A DNA stretch of 64,000 bases, taken from NCBI RefSeq assembly GCF_027947535.2, contig NZ_JAAGKO020000041.1:1-64000 (forward strand), written 5' to 3'. Shown one piece after another: positions 30,616 to 39,650 of the stretch. The notes below the pieces were generated by a model that had not been told where the DNA came from, did no database searches, and saw nothing but the letters and a program-made list of their open reading frames with translations. The stretch is from Streptantibioticus silvisoli. GTDB taxonomy: Bacteria; Actinomycetota; Actinomycetes; Streptomycetales; Streptomycetaceae. Both the position numbers and the translations under genes were made by a program. Every line of letters starts with the position of its first letter. The first letter of the stretch is position 1.

Positions 30616-30906
30616 TGACGTCCGGTTCGCCCAGGGATGACGCGTTCAGCAGCGTGTCGCCCGTGATGAACATTTCATATGCTCGGCCACCCCGCCGACG
30701 CGTACACCGTCCGCCACCGCATCGGCACGTACACCACTGGCCACCACACCGGTGCGTATACCGCCCGCCGCTACCCCGGTACGTATACCGCCCGCCACCG
30801 CACCGGTACGTACACCACCGTTACCGCATCGGCACGTACACCCCTGCCCATCCCCATCCGACGCCCCCGCGTCAGCGAGCGATCGCGCGCCACCTGCGGA
30901 AACGCC
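30616..30906. repeat. 27-bp tandem repeat array (CGTACACC core)
   Basis: No gene is visible between PerM and the sucD terminator. Six units of about 27 bp begin at 30697, 30724, 30751, 30778, 30805 and 30831, each starting G-G-N-A/G-CGTAYACC and followed by CCGCCxxCCGCACC-like sequence. They would read as a nine-residue repeat in the plus frame, but that frame has no credible start or codon bias. The core CGTACACC is shared with the 11.5-kb array. Confidence 0.85.
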
Positions 30907-30941
30907 GACGGGCGCGGCCCCCGTGCGGGGGCGCGCCCGTC
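30907..30941 (-). terminator. Hairpin terminator of sucCD
   Basis: GACGGGCGC pairs with GCGCCCGTC and the inner CCCCCG with CGGGGG around a two-base loop, about 25 bp past the sucD stop. It is one of the strongest stems in the window. Confidence 0.85.
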
Positions 30942-30966
30942 GTACACGTAACGATCGGAACCAGGC

Positions 30967-31851
30967 TCAGGAAGCGAGCGCGGCGCGCGCCAGGCGCGCG
31001 GTCTCGGACGGGGTCTTGCCGACCTTGACGCCCGCGGCCTCCAGGGCCTCCTTCTTCGCCTGGGCGGTGCCGGACGAACCGGAGACGATGGCGCCGGCGT
31101 GGCCCATGGTCTTGCCCTCGGGCGCGGTGAAGCCCGCGACGTAGCCGACGACCGGCTTGGTCACGTTCTCCTTGATGAAGGCCGCCGCGCGCTCCTCGGC
31201 GTCGCCGCCGATCTCACCGATCATGACGATCAGCTCGGTGTCGGGGTCGTCCTGGAACGCCTTGAGGCAGTCGATGTGCGTGGTGCCGATGATCGGGTCG
31301 CCACCGATGCCGACGGCGGACGAGAAGCCGATGTCGCGCAGCTCGTACATCATCTGGTAGGTCAGCGTGCCCGACTTCGACACCAGGCCGATGCGGCCGG
31401 CCTGGGTGATGTCGCCGGGGATGATGCCGACGTTGGACTGGCCGGGGGTGATCAGGCCGGGGCAGTTCGGGCCGATGATGCGGGTCTTGTTGCCCTTGGC
31501 GATCGCGTGCGCCCAGAAGGAGGCGCTGTCGTGCACGGCGATGCCCTCGGTGATCACGACGGCCAGCGGGATCTCGGCGTCGATGGCCTCGACGACCGCG
31601 CTCTTGGTGAACTTCTCCGGCACGAAGATAACGGTGACGTCGGCACCGGTCTTCTCGATCGCCTCGGCGACCGTACCGAAGACCGGGACCTCGGTGCCGT
31701 CGAAGTCGACGGAGGTGCCGGCCTTGCGCGGGTTGACGCCACCGACGACGTTGGTGCCGTCGGCCAGCATGAGCTTGGTGTGCTTCATGCCGGTGGCGCC
31801 GGTCATGCCCTGGACGATGACCTTGCTGTCCTTGGTGAGGAAGATAGCCAT
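30967..31851 (-). CDS. sucD: Succinyl-CoA synthetase alpha subunit
   Basis: With SucC converts succinyl-CoA to succinate, making ATP or GTP in the TCA cycle. The 294 residues have the CoA-binding N-terminal domain with G-M-T-G-A-T-G (about 15-21) and the phospho-histidine in G-H-A-G-A-I near residue 250. ATG 31851 lies 21 bp after the sucC stop, and the pair forms one operon that ends at the hairpin at 30907. Confidence 0.97.
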   Translation of the reverse strand: MAIFLTKDSKVIVQGMTGATGMKHTKLMLADGTNVVGGVNPRKAGTSVDFDGTEVPVFGTVAEAIEKTGADVTVIFVPEKFTKSAVVEAIDAEIPLAVVITEGIAVHDSASFWAHAIAKGNKTRIIGPNCPGLITPGQSNVGIIPGDITQAGRIGLVSKSGTLTYQMMYELRDIGFSSAVGIGGDPIIGTTHIDCLKAFQDDPDTELIVMIGEIGGDAEERAAAFIKENVTKPVVGYVAGFTAPEGKTMGHAGAIVSGSSGTAQAKKEALEAAGVKVGKTPSETARLARAALAS

Positions 31852-31872
31852 GGTGTTCTTGGTCCTCGTCCC

Positions 31873-33045
31873 TTACTTCGCAGCCAGTTCGGCGGCCCGC
31901 TCGGCGGCGCCGTCCATGGTGTCCACGCGCTCAACGAGCGGGTGGTTGGCGTCGCTGAGGATCTTCCGGCCCAGCTCGGCGTTGTTGCCGTCCAGGCGGA
32001 CGACCAGCGGCTTGGTGACGTCCTCGCCCCTGTTCTTCAGCAGTTCCAGCGCCTGGACGATGCCGTTGGCGACCGCGTCACAGGCGGTGATGCCGCCGAA
32101 GACGTTGACGAACACGGACTTGACGTCCGGGTCGCCCAGGATGATCTCCAGACCGTTGGCCATGACCTCGGCCGAGGCGCCGCCGCCGATGTCCAGGAAG
32201 TTGGCGGGCTTGACGCCGCCGTGGTTCTCACCGGCGTAGGCGACGACGTCCAGGGTGCTCATGACGAGCCCCGCGCCGTTGCCGATGATGCCGACCTCAC
32301 CGTCGAGCTTGACGTAGTTGAGGTTCTTGGCCTTGGCCGCGGCCTCCAGCGGGTTCGCGGCGGCCTTGTCCTCGAGCGCCTCGTGCTCCGGCTGGCGGAA
32401 CCCGGCGTTCTCGTCCAGCGAGACCTTGCCGTCGAGCGCGATGATCTTGCCGTCACCCGACTTGATCAGCGGGTTGACCTCGACCAGGAGGGCGTCCTCC
32501 TTGATGAAGACCGTCCACAGCGTCTTCAGCACGTTGGCGATCTGGTCGTGCAGCTCGGCCGGGAACTTCGCCGCCTCGACGATCTCGCGGGCCTTCGCGT
32601 CGGTCACGCCCTCGTTGGCGTCCACCGCGATCTTGGCGAGCGCCTCGGGGTTGTTGACCGCGACCTCTTCGATCTCCACGCCGCCCTCGACGGAGGCCAT
32701 GGCGAGGAAGGTGCGGTTGGTGCGGTCCAGCAGGAAGGAGACGTAGTACTCCTCCGCGATGTCCGCGGTCTGGGCCAGCATCACCTTGTGGACCGTGTGG
32801 CCCTTGATGTCCATGCCCAGGATGGCGTCGGCCTTGACGACCGCGTCGGCCGGGTCGGCGGCCAGCTTGACGCCACCGGCCTTGCCGCGGCCACCGACCT
32901 TGACCTGCGCCTTGACGACGGCACGGCCACCGAGACGCTCGGTCACCTCACGCGCGGCCTCGGGGGTGTCGATCACTTCACCGTCCAGCACGGGCACACC
33001 GTGCTTGGCGAAGAGATCCCTCGCTTGGTACTCGAACAGGTCCAC
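31873..33045 (-). CDS. sucC: Succinyl-CoA synthetase beta subunit
   Basis: Nucleotide-binding partner of SucD. The 390 residues hold an ATP-grasp domain (about 1-230, with [14 protein letters not shown]) and the C-terminal G-I-T-A-C-D subunit-contact segment in V-F-G-G-I. GTG 33045 is the start (V-D-L-F-E-Y-Q-A) with AAGGGA nine bases upstream; the longer frame is shadow. Its product and that of sdhCDAB at the left of the window act one after the other in the TCA cycle. Confidence 0.96.
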   Translation of the reverse strand: MDLFEYQARDLFAKHGVPVLDGEVIDTPEAAREVTERLGGRAVVKAQVKVGGRGKAGGVKLAADPADAVVKADAILGMDIKGHTVHKVMLAQTADIAEEYYVSFLLDRTNRTFLAMASVEGGVEIEEVAVNNPEALAKIAVDANEGVTDAKAREIVEAAKFPAELHDQIANVLKTLWTVFIKEDALLVEVNPLIKSGDGKIIALDGKVSLDENAGFRQPEHEALEDKAAANPLEAAAKAKNLNYVKLDGEVGIIGNGAGLVMSTLDVVAYAGENHGGVKPANFLDIGGGASAEVMANGLEIILGDPDVKSVFVNVFGGITACDAVANGIVQALELLKNRGEDVTKPLVVRLDGNNAELGRKILSDANHPLVERVDTMDGAAERAAELAAK

Positions 33046-33257
33046 GCGCGTCCGTCCCTTTGCTTCTCTGTCGCAGTCTGGTGACCGGTCTGATGTCTGC
33101 GCGGGCGTGCCGCAGGCGGGCGGCGTGAGGACGCGATCGAAAATGAGGGCGCACACGTCGGCCAGATACGCGGCATGTCCGCATCGCAGGTTATCCCTGC
33201 CTGTAGCGGCGGTCTAAATTCCAGGTCACCCCTGGGCGGTGAGAACAGTCACAGAGT
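33046..33257. other. sucC leader and promoter region
   Basis: Non-coding. On the minus strand a TAGACC-N16-GATAAC-like pair lies at about 33215-33190 and might be the sucC promoter, giving a leader of about 140 bases, but the match is weak. Nothing else stands out. Confidence 0.3.
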
Positions 33258-33301
33258 GCCGTCCGGTTTCCGGTCGGCGGCCGGGCCGGAAGCCGGACGG
33301 C
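33258..33301 (-). terminator. Hairpin after the secreted repeat-protein gene
   Basis: A 16-bp stem (GCCGTCCGGTTTCCGG with CCGGAAGCCGGACGGC, one G-U) and a 12-base loop lie about 120 bp past the stop of the gene at 33420-34514 and just upstream of the sucC promoter area, isolating the two units. Confidence 0.75.
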
Positions 33302-33419
33302 CACGGGCGCGCGGGGGGTAGCCACGCGCCCGGACCGTCCGGCGGCCGGGAGTGTCGCCACGGTCCGGTACGGGAGTACGGGACCGCGGACCGCGGCGAC
33401 ACCGCTCGGTGGCGACCGG

Positions 33420-34514
33420 TCAGACGGTCGGGACCAGCGGGGAGATGGGGAGCGGCCGCACCGGCGCCGGGCCGTCGGACAGGTCACCCGGCAGCGGCGC
33501 GACCGAGTGGCCGGTGACGCCGACCGCCGCCACGCCGGCGGCCACGCCCTGCCGGACCGCAACGCCGGTCAACACGGCCGACCGCACGACGGCACAGGGT
33601 GCCAACGGGGTCGCCTGGACCCCGGTACCGGACGCGAACGGCTCCACACTTCCGACGGCCCCGCCGACCGAAGCGGGCAGGTTCCGGGCGTCACGGCCGT
33701 TGATACGGGCGGGCCCGGCGGTGAGGTCGCCGACGGTGCGGGTGGGGTTGAGGGGGCTGACGGTGTTCATGGGGCTGACGGTGCTGGTGGGGCTCAGGGG
33801 GCCGTGGACGGGGAGGGCGGCGACGGGGCCGGAGACGCCGTTGCCGGGGAGGGCGCTGACGGGGAGAACGCCGACCGGGGCGTCGAAGCTGCTGAGGGTG
33901 AGGCCGCCGACGGTGAGGCTGCTGACGGTGCCGGTGAGTCCGCTGACGCCGGAGGCTCCGTTGCCGGAGAAGCCGCTGACGGTGCCGACGAGTCCGCTGA
34001 CGGTGATGCCGCTGACGCTCCCGGTGGGTCCGCTGATGATGTCGGCCGGGCCGGCGGTGAGGTCGCCCGCGGGGGCGTCGAGGCCGCTGACGGTGCCGGC
34101 GGGCCCGCTGATGATGTCGGCCGGGCCGGCGGTGAGGTGGCCCGCGGTGCCGGTCAGGCCGCCGCCGGCGCCCTGGTTGAGGGGGTGCTCGATCCGGCCG
34201 CCGCCCAGCAGGTCACCGGTGACGGATCGCAGGATGCCGGTGACCGGGCCGGTGACGTGGGTGGCGTTGCCGGGGACACCGCCGGAGGTGTGCGTGACGG
34301 CGCCGGAGAGACCGCCGGTGACGTCCGTGACGTGCGTAACGGTGCCGGGGACACCGCCGGAGGTGTGCGTGACGGTGCCGGAGAGACCACCGGTGATGCC
34401 GGTGACGCCGGTGATCGGGAACGTGGGGGCCGCGTCGGCGGCGGCGCAGCCGAGGGCCAGCAGGCCGGCGGTGGCAGCGGCGACGAGGGTGGCGCGGCAC
34501 AGGGTCGTACGCAT
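33420..34514 (-). CDS. Secreted Gly/Thr/Val repeat protein, unknown function
   Basis: A 364-residue protein with a signal peptide (1-28, ending A-D-A). The mature part has no globular domain I recognise. It is built from degenerate repeats: G-L-S-G-x-V-T-H-T-S-G-G-V-P-G twice near residues 42-85, and D/H-L-T-A-G-P-A-D-I-I-S-G-P twice near 127-165, later V-S-G-L-x-G-T-V-S units. ATG 34514 has GGAG seven bases upstream, so the gene looks expressed. Composition suggests an extended wall or surface protein. The neighbouring gene upstream also encodes an exported low-complexity protein. Confidence 0.75.
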   Translation of the reverse strand: MRTTLCRATLVAAATAGLLALGCAAADAAPTFPITGVTGITGGLSGTVTHTSGGVPGTVTHVTDVTGGLSGAVTHTSGGVPGNATHVTGPVTGILRSVTGDLLGGGRIEHPLNQGAGGGLTGTAGHLTAGPADIISGPAGTVSGLDAPAGDLTAGPADIISGPTGSVSGITVSGLVGTVSGFSGNGASGVSGLTGTVSSLTVGGLTLSSFDAPVGVLPVSALPGNGVSGPVAALPVHGPLSPTSTVSPMNTVSPLNPTRTVGDLTAGPARINGRDARNLPASVGGAVGSVEPFASGTGVQATPLAPCAVVRSAVLTGVAVRQGVAAGVAAVGVTGHSVAPLPGDLSDGPAPVRPLPISPLVPTV

Positions 34515-34823
34515 GAGGGTGCTCCAAGTGATGGATGAACGTGAGGTGTTGACGTTGACCGCTCGATCCGGCGTGCTGTCGGATCGGCGGAGGCGCCGGA
34601 CCGCTCAGGCGGGGGGACGGCGAACCGGGCGAGGGGTGACCGGTCGGCGGACACCGCGCGACAGCGGTGGCGCGGCCCGGCGACGCGGGCGGCGGGCACG
34701 ACACGATCGGGTGAAGTGGCGTCAGGGCGGTGACGGAAGACGTTCCGTCACGGGCCGTTCGACGCGGAAGATCCGACCGGGCGGGCGCACCGCACGGCGT
34801 CATGCCGGGCGGGGCCGTACCGC
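34515..34823. other. Gene-free spacer with short palindrome
   Basis: This holds the promoter region of the repeat-protein gene and a perfect 9-bp-arm hairpin (GTGACGGAA-GACG-TTCCGTCAC) at 34730-34751, probably the terminator of the upstream exported-protein gene, which ends at 34824. No coding frame stands out. Confidence 0.6.
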
Positions 34824-35642
34824 CTAGTCGGGCTGTACGGAGACGTCCGACGCGCGGCGCAGCGGCGTCGAACCGGACGCGATCGCACGGGCGGCCGCGT
34901 CGTGGTGGACGTGTGCGCCGGCCGCAGGGCCGGACGCGTTCGTACCACCGGTGTGGTGGGCGGTTCCGTCGCCGTCGACGGGGTGCCCGGAATGCCGGGC
35001 CACGCCCGGGGTTCGCACCGGTACGGCCGGTGCGGCCGCGGCAGCCGGAGCCGCCTGACCACCGGCGCGTTGCCGCGGCAGGGCGTGCGGCGCGGGCCGG
35101 GCGGCGTGGTGGCCGGCCCGCGTGCGCGCCGCAGTGGTGGACCGCGGGCCGGCCGGTGCCGGGCGTGCGGTCCGCGTCGCGACGGAACAACGGTGGTCGG
35201 CGACGTGGTGCCCGGGCGCCCGTGAGTGTGCTCCCACCGGAACCACTGGGACAACCGGAACCACCGGGCCGACGGCCTGCACGACGGGTGTGGTCACCTG
35301 GTGGGTGACACCCGTGACGGCGTCGATCAGTCCGGTGACCGGATCGGTCGCCGGTCCCGCGGTGGCCGCCGCCACGGCGTGCGTGACGTCCCGGCCGCCG
35401 TCGGCCGCCTGCTCCGTCGCGCCCTGTTCGGCGCCCCGCGTCACGGAGTCGGCGAGCGCCGGTCCGGTCGCGGGCGCGGACAGCACGGACGGGCTTTCCG
35501 GCGCCGCCGCGTGTGCCTGGCCGCACAGAACGAAGGCGAGCGCCAGGAATCCCCCGAGCAGCAGTGCCACCGACAGCGCGCGACCGCCACCCGTGCCGCG
35601 CTCACGCGACACGACGGGCACAGCACGGACCGGGGACAGCAC
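34824..35642 (-). CDS. Exported His/Ala/Pro-rich protein, unknown function
   Basis: From GTG 35642 (GGAAGG seven bases upstream) the product has 272 residues: a basic start, a hydrophobic signal segment (about 24-42, A-L-S-V-A-L-L-L-G-G-F-L-A-L-A-F-V-L) ending A-H-A, a V-V-P-V-V-P stretch, then a His/Ala/Arg/Pro-rich tail (over 15 His). The frame is open to ATG 35753, but the first residues there use A/T-ending codons and look non-coding. No domain is recognised; His richness hints at metal binding, but this is only composition. It may form a unit with the repeat protein downstream. Confidence 0.6.
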   Translation of the reverse strand: MLSPVRAVPVVSRERGTGGGRALSVALLLGGFLALAFVLCGQAHAAAPESPSVLSAPATGPALADSVTRGAEQGATEQAADGGRDVTHAVAAATAGPATDPVTGLIDAVTGVTHQVTTPVVQAVGPVVPVVPVVPVGAHSRAPGHHVADHRCSVATRTARPAPAGPRSTTAARTRAGHHAARPAPHALPRQRAGGQAAPAAAAAPAVPVRTPGVARHSGHPVDGDGTAHHTGGTNASGPAAGAHVHHDAAARAIASGSTPLRRASDVSVQPD

Positions 35643-35835
35643 GATGGGGCCTTCCGAGCGGACGGACACGTTCCGGATGACGTGTTGATCTTTCAACGCC
35701 CACCGCCCCCGGCGCAACCTCCCTCTCCGACTTGGATGTTGATGCCCCGTCATATCCGCTATGCGACGCGACCCGGTGACGTCACGCGGTCGCCGGGTGA
35801 CGCGGTGCCGTCAACGAACCGCCGCGTATCGTCCG

Positions 35836-37035
35836 TCACGCGATCTCGGGTATCGGCAGCGGGCGCTTCTGGATCGCGGCCGCCATCACGTCGGGGAACA
35901 GGTCGGGCGTGCAGGCGAACGCCGGTGCCCCCAGCGCCGCGAGGGCCGCCGCGTGCTCCCGGTCGTAGGCCGGCGCGCCCTCGTCGGACAGCGCGAGCAG
36001 CGCCACGAACTGCGTGCCGGACGCCTTCATCGCCGCGACCCGCTTGAGCATCTCGGTACGGATGCCGCCCTCGTACAGGTCGCTGATCAGGATGACGATC
36101 GTCTCTCCCGGCCGGGTGATCAGCGACTGGCAGTACGCCAGCGCCCGGTTGATGTCGGTGCCGCCGCCCAACTGGGTGCCGAACAGCACGTCCACCGGGT
36201 CGTCGAGTTGGCCGGTGAGGTCGACGACCGAGGTGTCGAAGACGACCAGCGAGGTGTTGACCGACCGCGTCGACGCCAGGACCGCGCCGAACACCGACGC
36301 GTACACCACGGACGCCGCCATCGAACCGGACTGGTCGATGCACAGAATGACGTCCTTCTTCACCGCGCGCGCCGCCCGGCCGTGGCCCACCAGGCGTTCC
36401 GGAACGACCGTGCCGTGCTCGGGCAGGTAGTTCCTGAGGTTGGCGCGGATCGTGCGGTCCCAGTCGATGTCGCGGTGCCGGGGCCGGGAGACCCGGGTGG
36501 AACGGTCCAGGGCACCGGTGACCGTGGCGCGGGTGCGGGTGGCGATGCGCGCCTCCAACTGCCGCACGACCTTGCGCACGACGACCCGCGCGGTCTCCCT
36601 GGTGGTCTCCGGCATCGCCTTGTGCAGCGACAGCAGGGTGCCGACCAGGTGGACGTCCGCCTCGACCGCCTCCAGCATCTCCGGTTCCATCAGCAACGCG
36701 GCCAGCCCGAGCCGGTCGATGGCGTCCCGCTGCATCACCTGGACCACCGAGGTCGGGAAGTACTGCCGGATGTCGCCGAGCCAGCGGGCCACCCGGGGCG
36801 CCGAACCGCCGAGTCCCGCGCCGCGCTCCCCGGACGGGGCACGGCCGCCGGCCCCGGCACCGCCGCCGCTGCCGTACAGCGCGGCCAGCGTGCGGTCCAT
36901 CGCGGCGTCGCGCCCGGCGAGCGTGTGGCCGGTGCCGTCCGCCTCCCCGCCGCCCAGCACCAGCCGCCAGCGCCGCAGGCGTTCCGCTTCCGGTCCGTCA
37001 CCGTCGGCGTCGGGGACGGTCGTGGTGGTCGTCAT
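35836..37035 (-). CDS. VWA-domain protein of a MoxR-VWA locus
   Basis: A 399-residue protein ending in a von Willebrand A domain (about 225-399) with a complete MIDAS start, D234-Q-S236-G-S238, and T/D residues in G-G-G-T-D-I-N. Residues 80-220 are a helical, Arg-rich domain typical of VWA proteins paired with MoxR ATPases. Residues 52-80 are Gly-rich. ATG 37035 overlaps the DUF5682 stop (ATGA). It is the third gene of the leftward unit; MoxR-VWA pairs elsewhere act as metal-chelatase-like or chaperone modules. Confidence 0.88.
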   Translation of the reverse strand: MTTTTTVPDADGDGPEAERLRRWRLVLGGGEADGTGHTLAGRDAAMDRTLAALYGSGGGAGAGGRAPSGERGAGLGGSAPRVARWLGDIRQYFPTSVVQVMQRDAIDRLGLAALLMEPEMLEAVEADVHLVGTLLSLHKAMPETTRETARVVVRKVVRQLEARIATRTRATVTGALDRSTRVSRPRHRDIDWDRTIRANLRNYLPEHGTVVPERLVGHGRAARAVKKDVILCIDQSGSMAASVVYASVFGAVLASTRSVNTSLVVFDTSVVDLTGQLDDPVDVLFGTQLGGGTDINRALAYCQSLITRPGETIVILISDLYEGGIRTEMLKRVAAMKASGTQFVALLALSDEGAPAYDREHAAALAALGAPAFACTPDLFPDVMAAAIQKRPLPIPEIA

Positions 37036-39650
37036 GCGCGGTCTCCTTCCAGGTCCCGGGCGGCGCCGGGCAGGCCCAACAGCAGCCTGAGGGTGGGCAG
37101 TACGGCGTCGGCGCGACCGGGGTCGAGGCCCGCGCCGAACCCGGCGGCCCCCGGCTCACCGCCGCCCCCGCCCACCGTGCCACCGGCCGTCGACGGGCCG
37201 CGGCGCACCAACTCCCCCACCGTGCGCCGCACTCCGCTGTCGAACTCCGCGAACGTCCGCCGGATCAGCGGCAGTACGTCGGTGAACGCCTCCTCCGGCA
37301 CCCCCGTCAGCCAGCCGTCGACCAGCGCCAGCAGCCGCTCGTCGTGCACCAGGAGCATCCCGCCGCCGGACAGGAAACCCTCCACCCAGGCGGCCGCCTC
37401 CCGGGGCGCGGTGCCCGGCGACAGGGCCAGCCCCATCAGCCGCGCGGCCTCGGCGGTCTCCAGCCGGGCGTCGTCCAGCAGCAGCCGGGCGGCCCGGCCC
37501 CGGATCAGCCCCGGGGTCGTCGCGTCCCGGCCGGCCAGGGAACGCAGCACGCCGGCCCACCGGCCCCGCAGCGGCTCGTGCGCCCCGGCCAGCAGCGCGA
37601 CCGCCGCGTGCACGCCGTCGAGGTGGCCGCGCATCTCCCGGGCGCCGTCCTCGCCGAGCCCGGCACAGGCGGGCGGCAGACCGACGCAGATCCGGGTGGC
37701 CAGCCCCTCGGCGACCTCCCGCAGCGCGCCCGCGTCGGTACCGCGCACGTCCCCGTACCGGACCGAACGCACCAGCGCCGGCAGCGCGCCGGCCAGCCGG
37801 CTCACGTCCGTGTCGAGCGCGGCGCGGTCGGCCAGCACCCGCATGACGGTGGGCAGCGCGCCCGGCAGGTCGGCGAGCAGGCAGCGTTCGGCGATCGCGG
37901 TGACGCCGTCCAGACCCGCCGCGGTCTCCGCGGCGTCCCGCGCCCTGGCGGTGGCGGCGGACTCCACGGTGGTGCCCCACACGCCGGCCTCGGCGACCCG
38001 CACCGACAACTCCGGTTCCCAGCACAGCTGCCAGCTCTCCCGGAAGGTGCCGGTGCCCTGCCGCGCCTCGCCCGGCCGGCCCCACTCGACGCCGAGCAGG
38101 CCGAGCCGGTGCAGCAGGCGGCTGCGGGCGGCGTCGTTGTCGCTGCGCAGGTCGAGGTCGAGCTGCCGGTCGGCCGCCTCGGGCTTCAGGCGCAGCGTGC
38201 GCTGTGTACGGACCAGGTCGCGCGCGAGCGGGACGGCGGGCGCGCTGTCGGGCACGGTGCCGAGGTCCTCGCCGACGACGAGCCGGTCGTGGATGAGGGC
38301 CGGCAGGACGTCGGAGCCGTCGCACATCACCGCGCGCACCGCGTCGTGGGCCTCGCCGAGCCCGGCCAGCGGACGGCCGCGCAGGGCCGCCAGGGTCTCG
38401 GCCAGCCGGACCGCCTCGATGACGTGCGCGGACGAGACCGGATGGTCCTGCGCGCGCAGCAGTCCCGCGACGGCGGTCATCCACCGGGGGACGACGCGGT
38501 CGGGGGCGCTGAACAGATGGTCGTACCAGCCGGGCGAGTCGATGCCGGCGCCGTACCCGCTGCGCCGCGCCAGCCTGCGGTGCGTCCACGGCACCCACGT
38601 CAGCTCGGCCCTGACCTTGGGCAGCCCCCTCAGCAGCCGCCGGTCGGCGGTGACGGTGGCGTCCGCGCGCAACGCCGGTACGTGCCAGGCGCCGCACACC
38701 ACGGCGACCCGCCCGAACTCCTTGACCGCCTCCCGCAGCCGCAACCGCATGTGCGCCTCGCGGATCGCGTCGTCCCGGTGGCCACCGTCGCCGTAGCGTT
38801 CGCGCAACGCCTCCATGGCCGACGCCAGCGCGGTGAACGGCGCGAGCGGGTCGTCGCCCTCCCGGCCGCGGTGCTCGACGGCGTCCTCCCACCACCGCTC
38901 GGGATCGTCGTACCCGGCAGCCCGCGCCAGCACCGCCAGCGGATCGACCCGTACGGCGGCGGAATCCTCAGCGTCCTGCGGGGTGTGGGCGCACGGGGCG
39001 CCGGCTTCGGGGGCGCCGGCTTCGGGGGCGCCGTCTTCCGGGGTGCCGTCTTCCGGGGTGCCGTCCGTACGCGGAACGATGTCGGGCGTGCCGTCCTCCG
39101 GAACGCCGAACTCCGCTCCGGCCTCAGGCGTGCCGCCTTCGGGCGTGTCGCGCTGCGCGCCCTCTTCCGGGGGCACCGATTCGCCGGCGGGGTCGGCGTC
39201 GGCCTCGGCGGGCTCCGCGTCGGCCTCGGCGGGATCGGCCTCGGCGAGCTCCTGCCGTGCGTCGCGTTCGGCGTGCAGTGCGAGGGAGTTGGCGGCGGGC
39301 AGGTCGATGAAGCGGACCGGGACGCCGTGGTCGGTGGCCCAGCGGATGGCGACCCACTCCGGGGAGAACCGGGCGAACGGCCAGAACGCGGCCCGTGCCG
39401 GATCGCCCACCGCGTGGGCCAGGAGCGCCACCGGCGGCCGCAGTTCGGGGTCGGCGGCCAGGCCGACCACCGCGTCGGCCTCCGGCGGCCCCTCGATCAG
39501 CACGACGTCGGGCCGCCGGCTGTCCAGCGCGGCGCGGACCGCGCGGGCCGATCCCGGGCCGTGGTGCCGCACGCCGAGCAGCCACAGCCGTTCCGCGTCG
39601 TCGCCCGCCACCGAGCCGCGCGGCGGGCCCGGGAGGGTGCCGGTGCTCAT
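37032..39650 (-). CDS. DUF5682-family protein
   Basis: An 872-residue protein of unknown function. The N-terminus (L-W-L-L-G-V-R-H-H-G-P-G-S-A-R, and V-L-I-E-G-P-P-E-A-D) matches what I recall of DUF5682, a family found with MoxR/VWA genes. An acidic, repeat-rich insert (about 130-235: E-A-D-P-A-E-A-D-A-E-P, E-D-G-T-P-E-D-G) interrupts the N-terminal domain. The rest is helical, and A-V-V-C-G-A-W-H-V-P-A-L near 330 is a conserved-looking block. It overlaps MoxR and VWA by 4 bp at each end, so all three are co-translated. The H-H and E-G-P blocks recall TraB/Tiki-like hydrolases, a tentative link only. Confidence 0.82.
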   Translation of the reverse strand: MSTGTLPGPPRGSVAGDDAERLWLLGVRHHGPGSARAVRAALDSRRPDVVLIEGPPEADAVVGLAADPELRPPVALLAHAVGDPARAAFWPFARFSPEWVAIRWATDHGVPVRFIDLPAANSLALHAERDARQELAEADPAEADAEPAEADADPAGESVPPEEGAQRDTPEGGTPEAGAEFGVPEDGTPDIVPRTDGTPEDGTPEDGAPEAGAPEAGAPCAHTPQDAEDSAAVRVDPLAVLARAAGYDDPERWWEDAVEHRGREGDDPLAPFTALASAMEALRERYGDGGHRDDAIREAHMRLRLREAVKEFGRVAVVCGAWHVPALRADATVTADRRLLRGLPKVRAELTWVPWTHRRLARRSGYGAGIDSPGWYDHLFSAPDRVVPRWMTAVAGLLRAQDHPVSSAHVIEAVRLAETLAALRGRPLAGLGEAHDAVRAVMCDGSDVLPALIHDRLVVGEDLGTVPDSAPAVPLARDLVRTQRTLRLKPEAADRQLDLDLRSDNDAARSRLLHRLGLLGVEWGRPGEARQGTGTFRESWQLCWEPELSVRVAEAGVWGTTVESAATARARDAAETAAGLDGVTAIAERCLLADLPGALPTVMRVLADRAALDTDVSRLAGALPALVRSVRYGDVRGTDAGALREVAEGLATRICVGLPPACAGLGEDGAREMRGHLDGVHAAVALLAGAHEPLRGRWAGVLRSLAGRDATTPGLIRGRAARLLLDDARLETAEAARLMGLALSPGTAPREAAAWVEGFLSGGGMLLVHDERLLALVDGWLTGVPEEAFTDVLPLIRRTFAEFDSGVRRTVGELVRRGPSTAGGTVGGGGGEPGAAGFGAGLDPGRADAVLPTLRLLLGLPGAARDLEGDRA

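Noticed and set aside
30697-30860. CRISPR array
   Set aside because: The 27-bp units abut directly with no unique spacers, and no cas gene is nearby. The same applies to the 21-bp array at 50291 and the 55-bp array at 11514.
30679-30951. Repeat protein with nine-residue units (G-T-Y-T-A-R-H-R-T)
   Set aside because: The 27-bp repeat keeps several frames open; there is no ribosome site and no G/C bias at third positions, so it is a by-product of the repeat.
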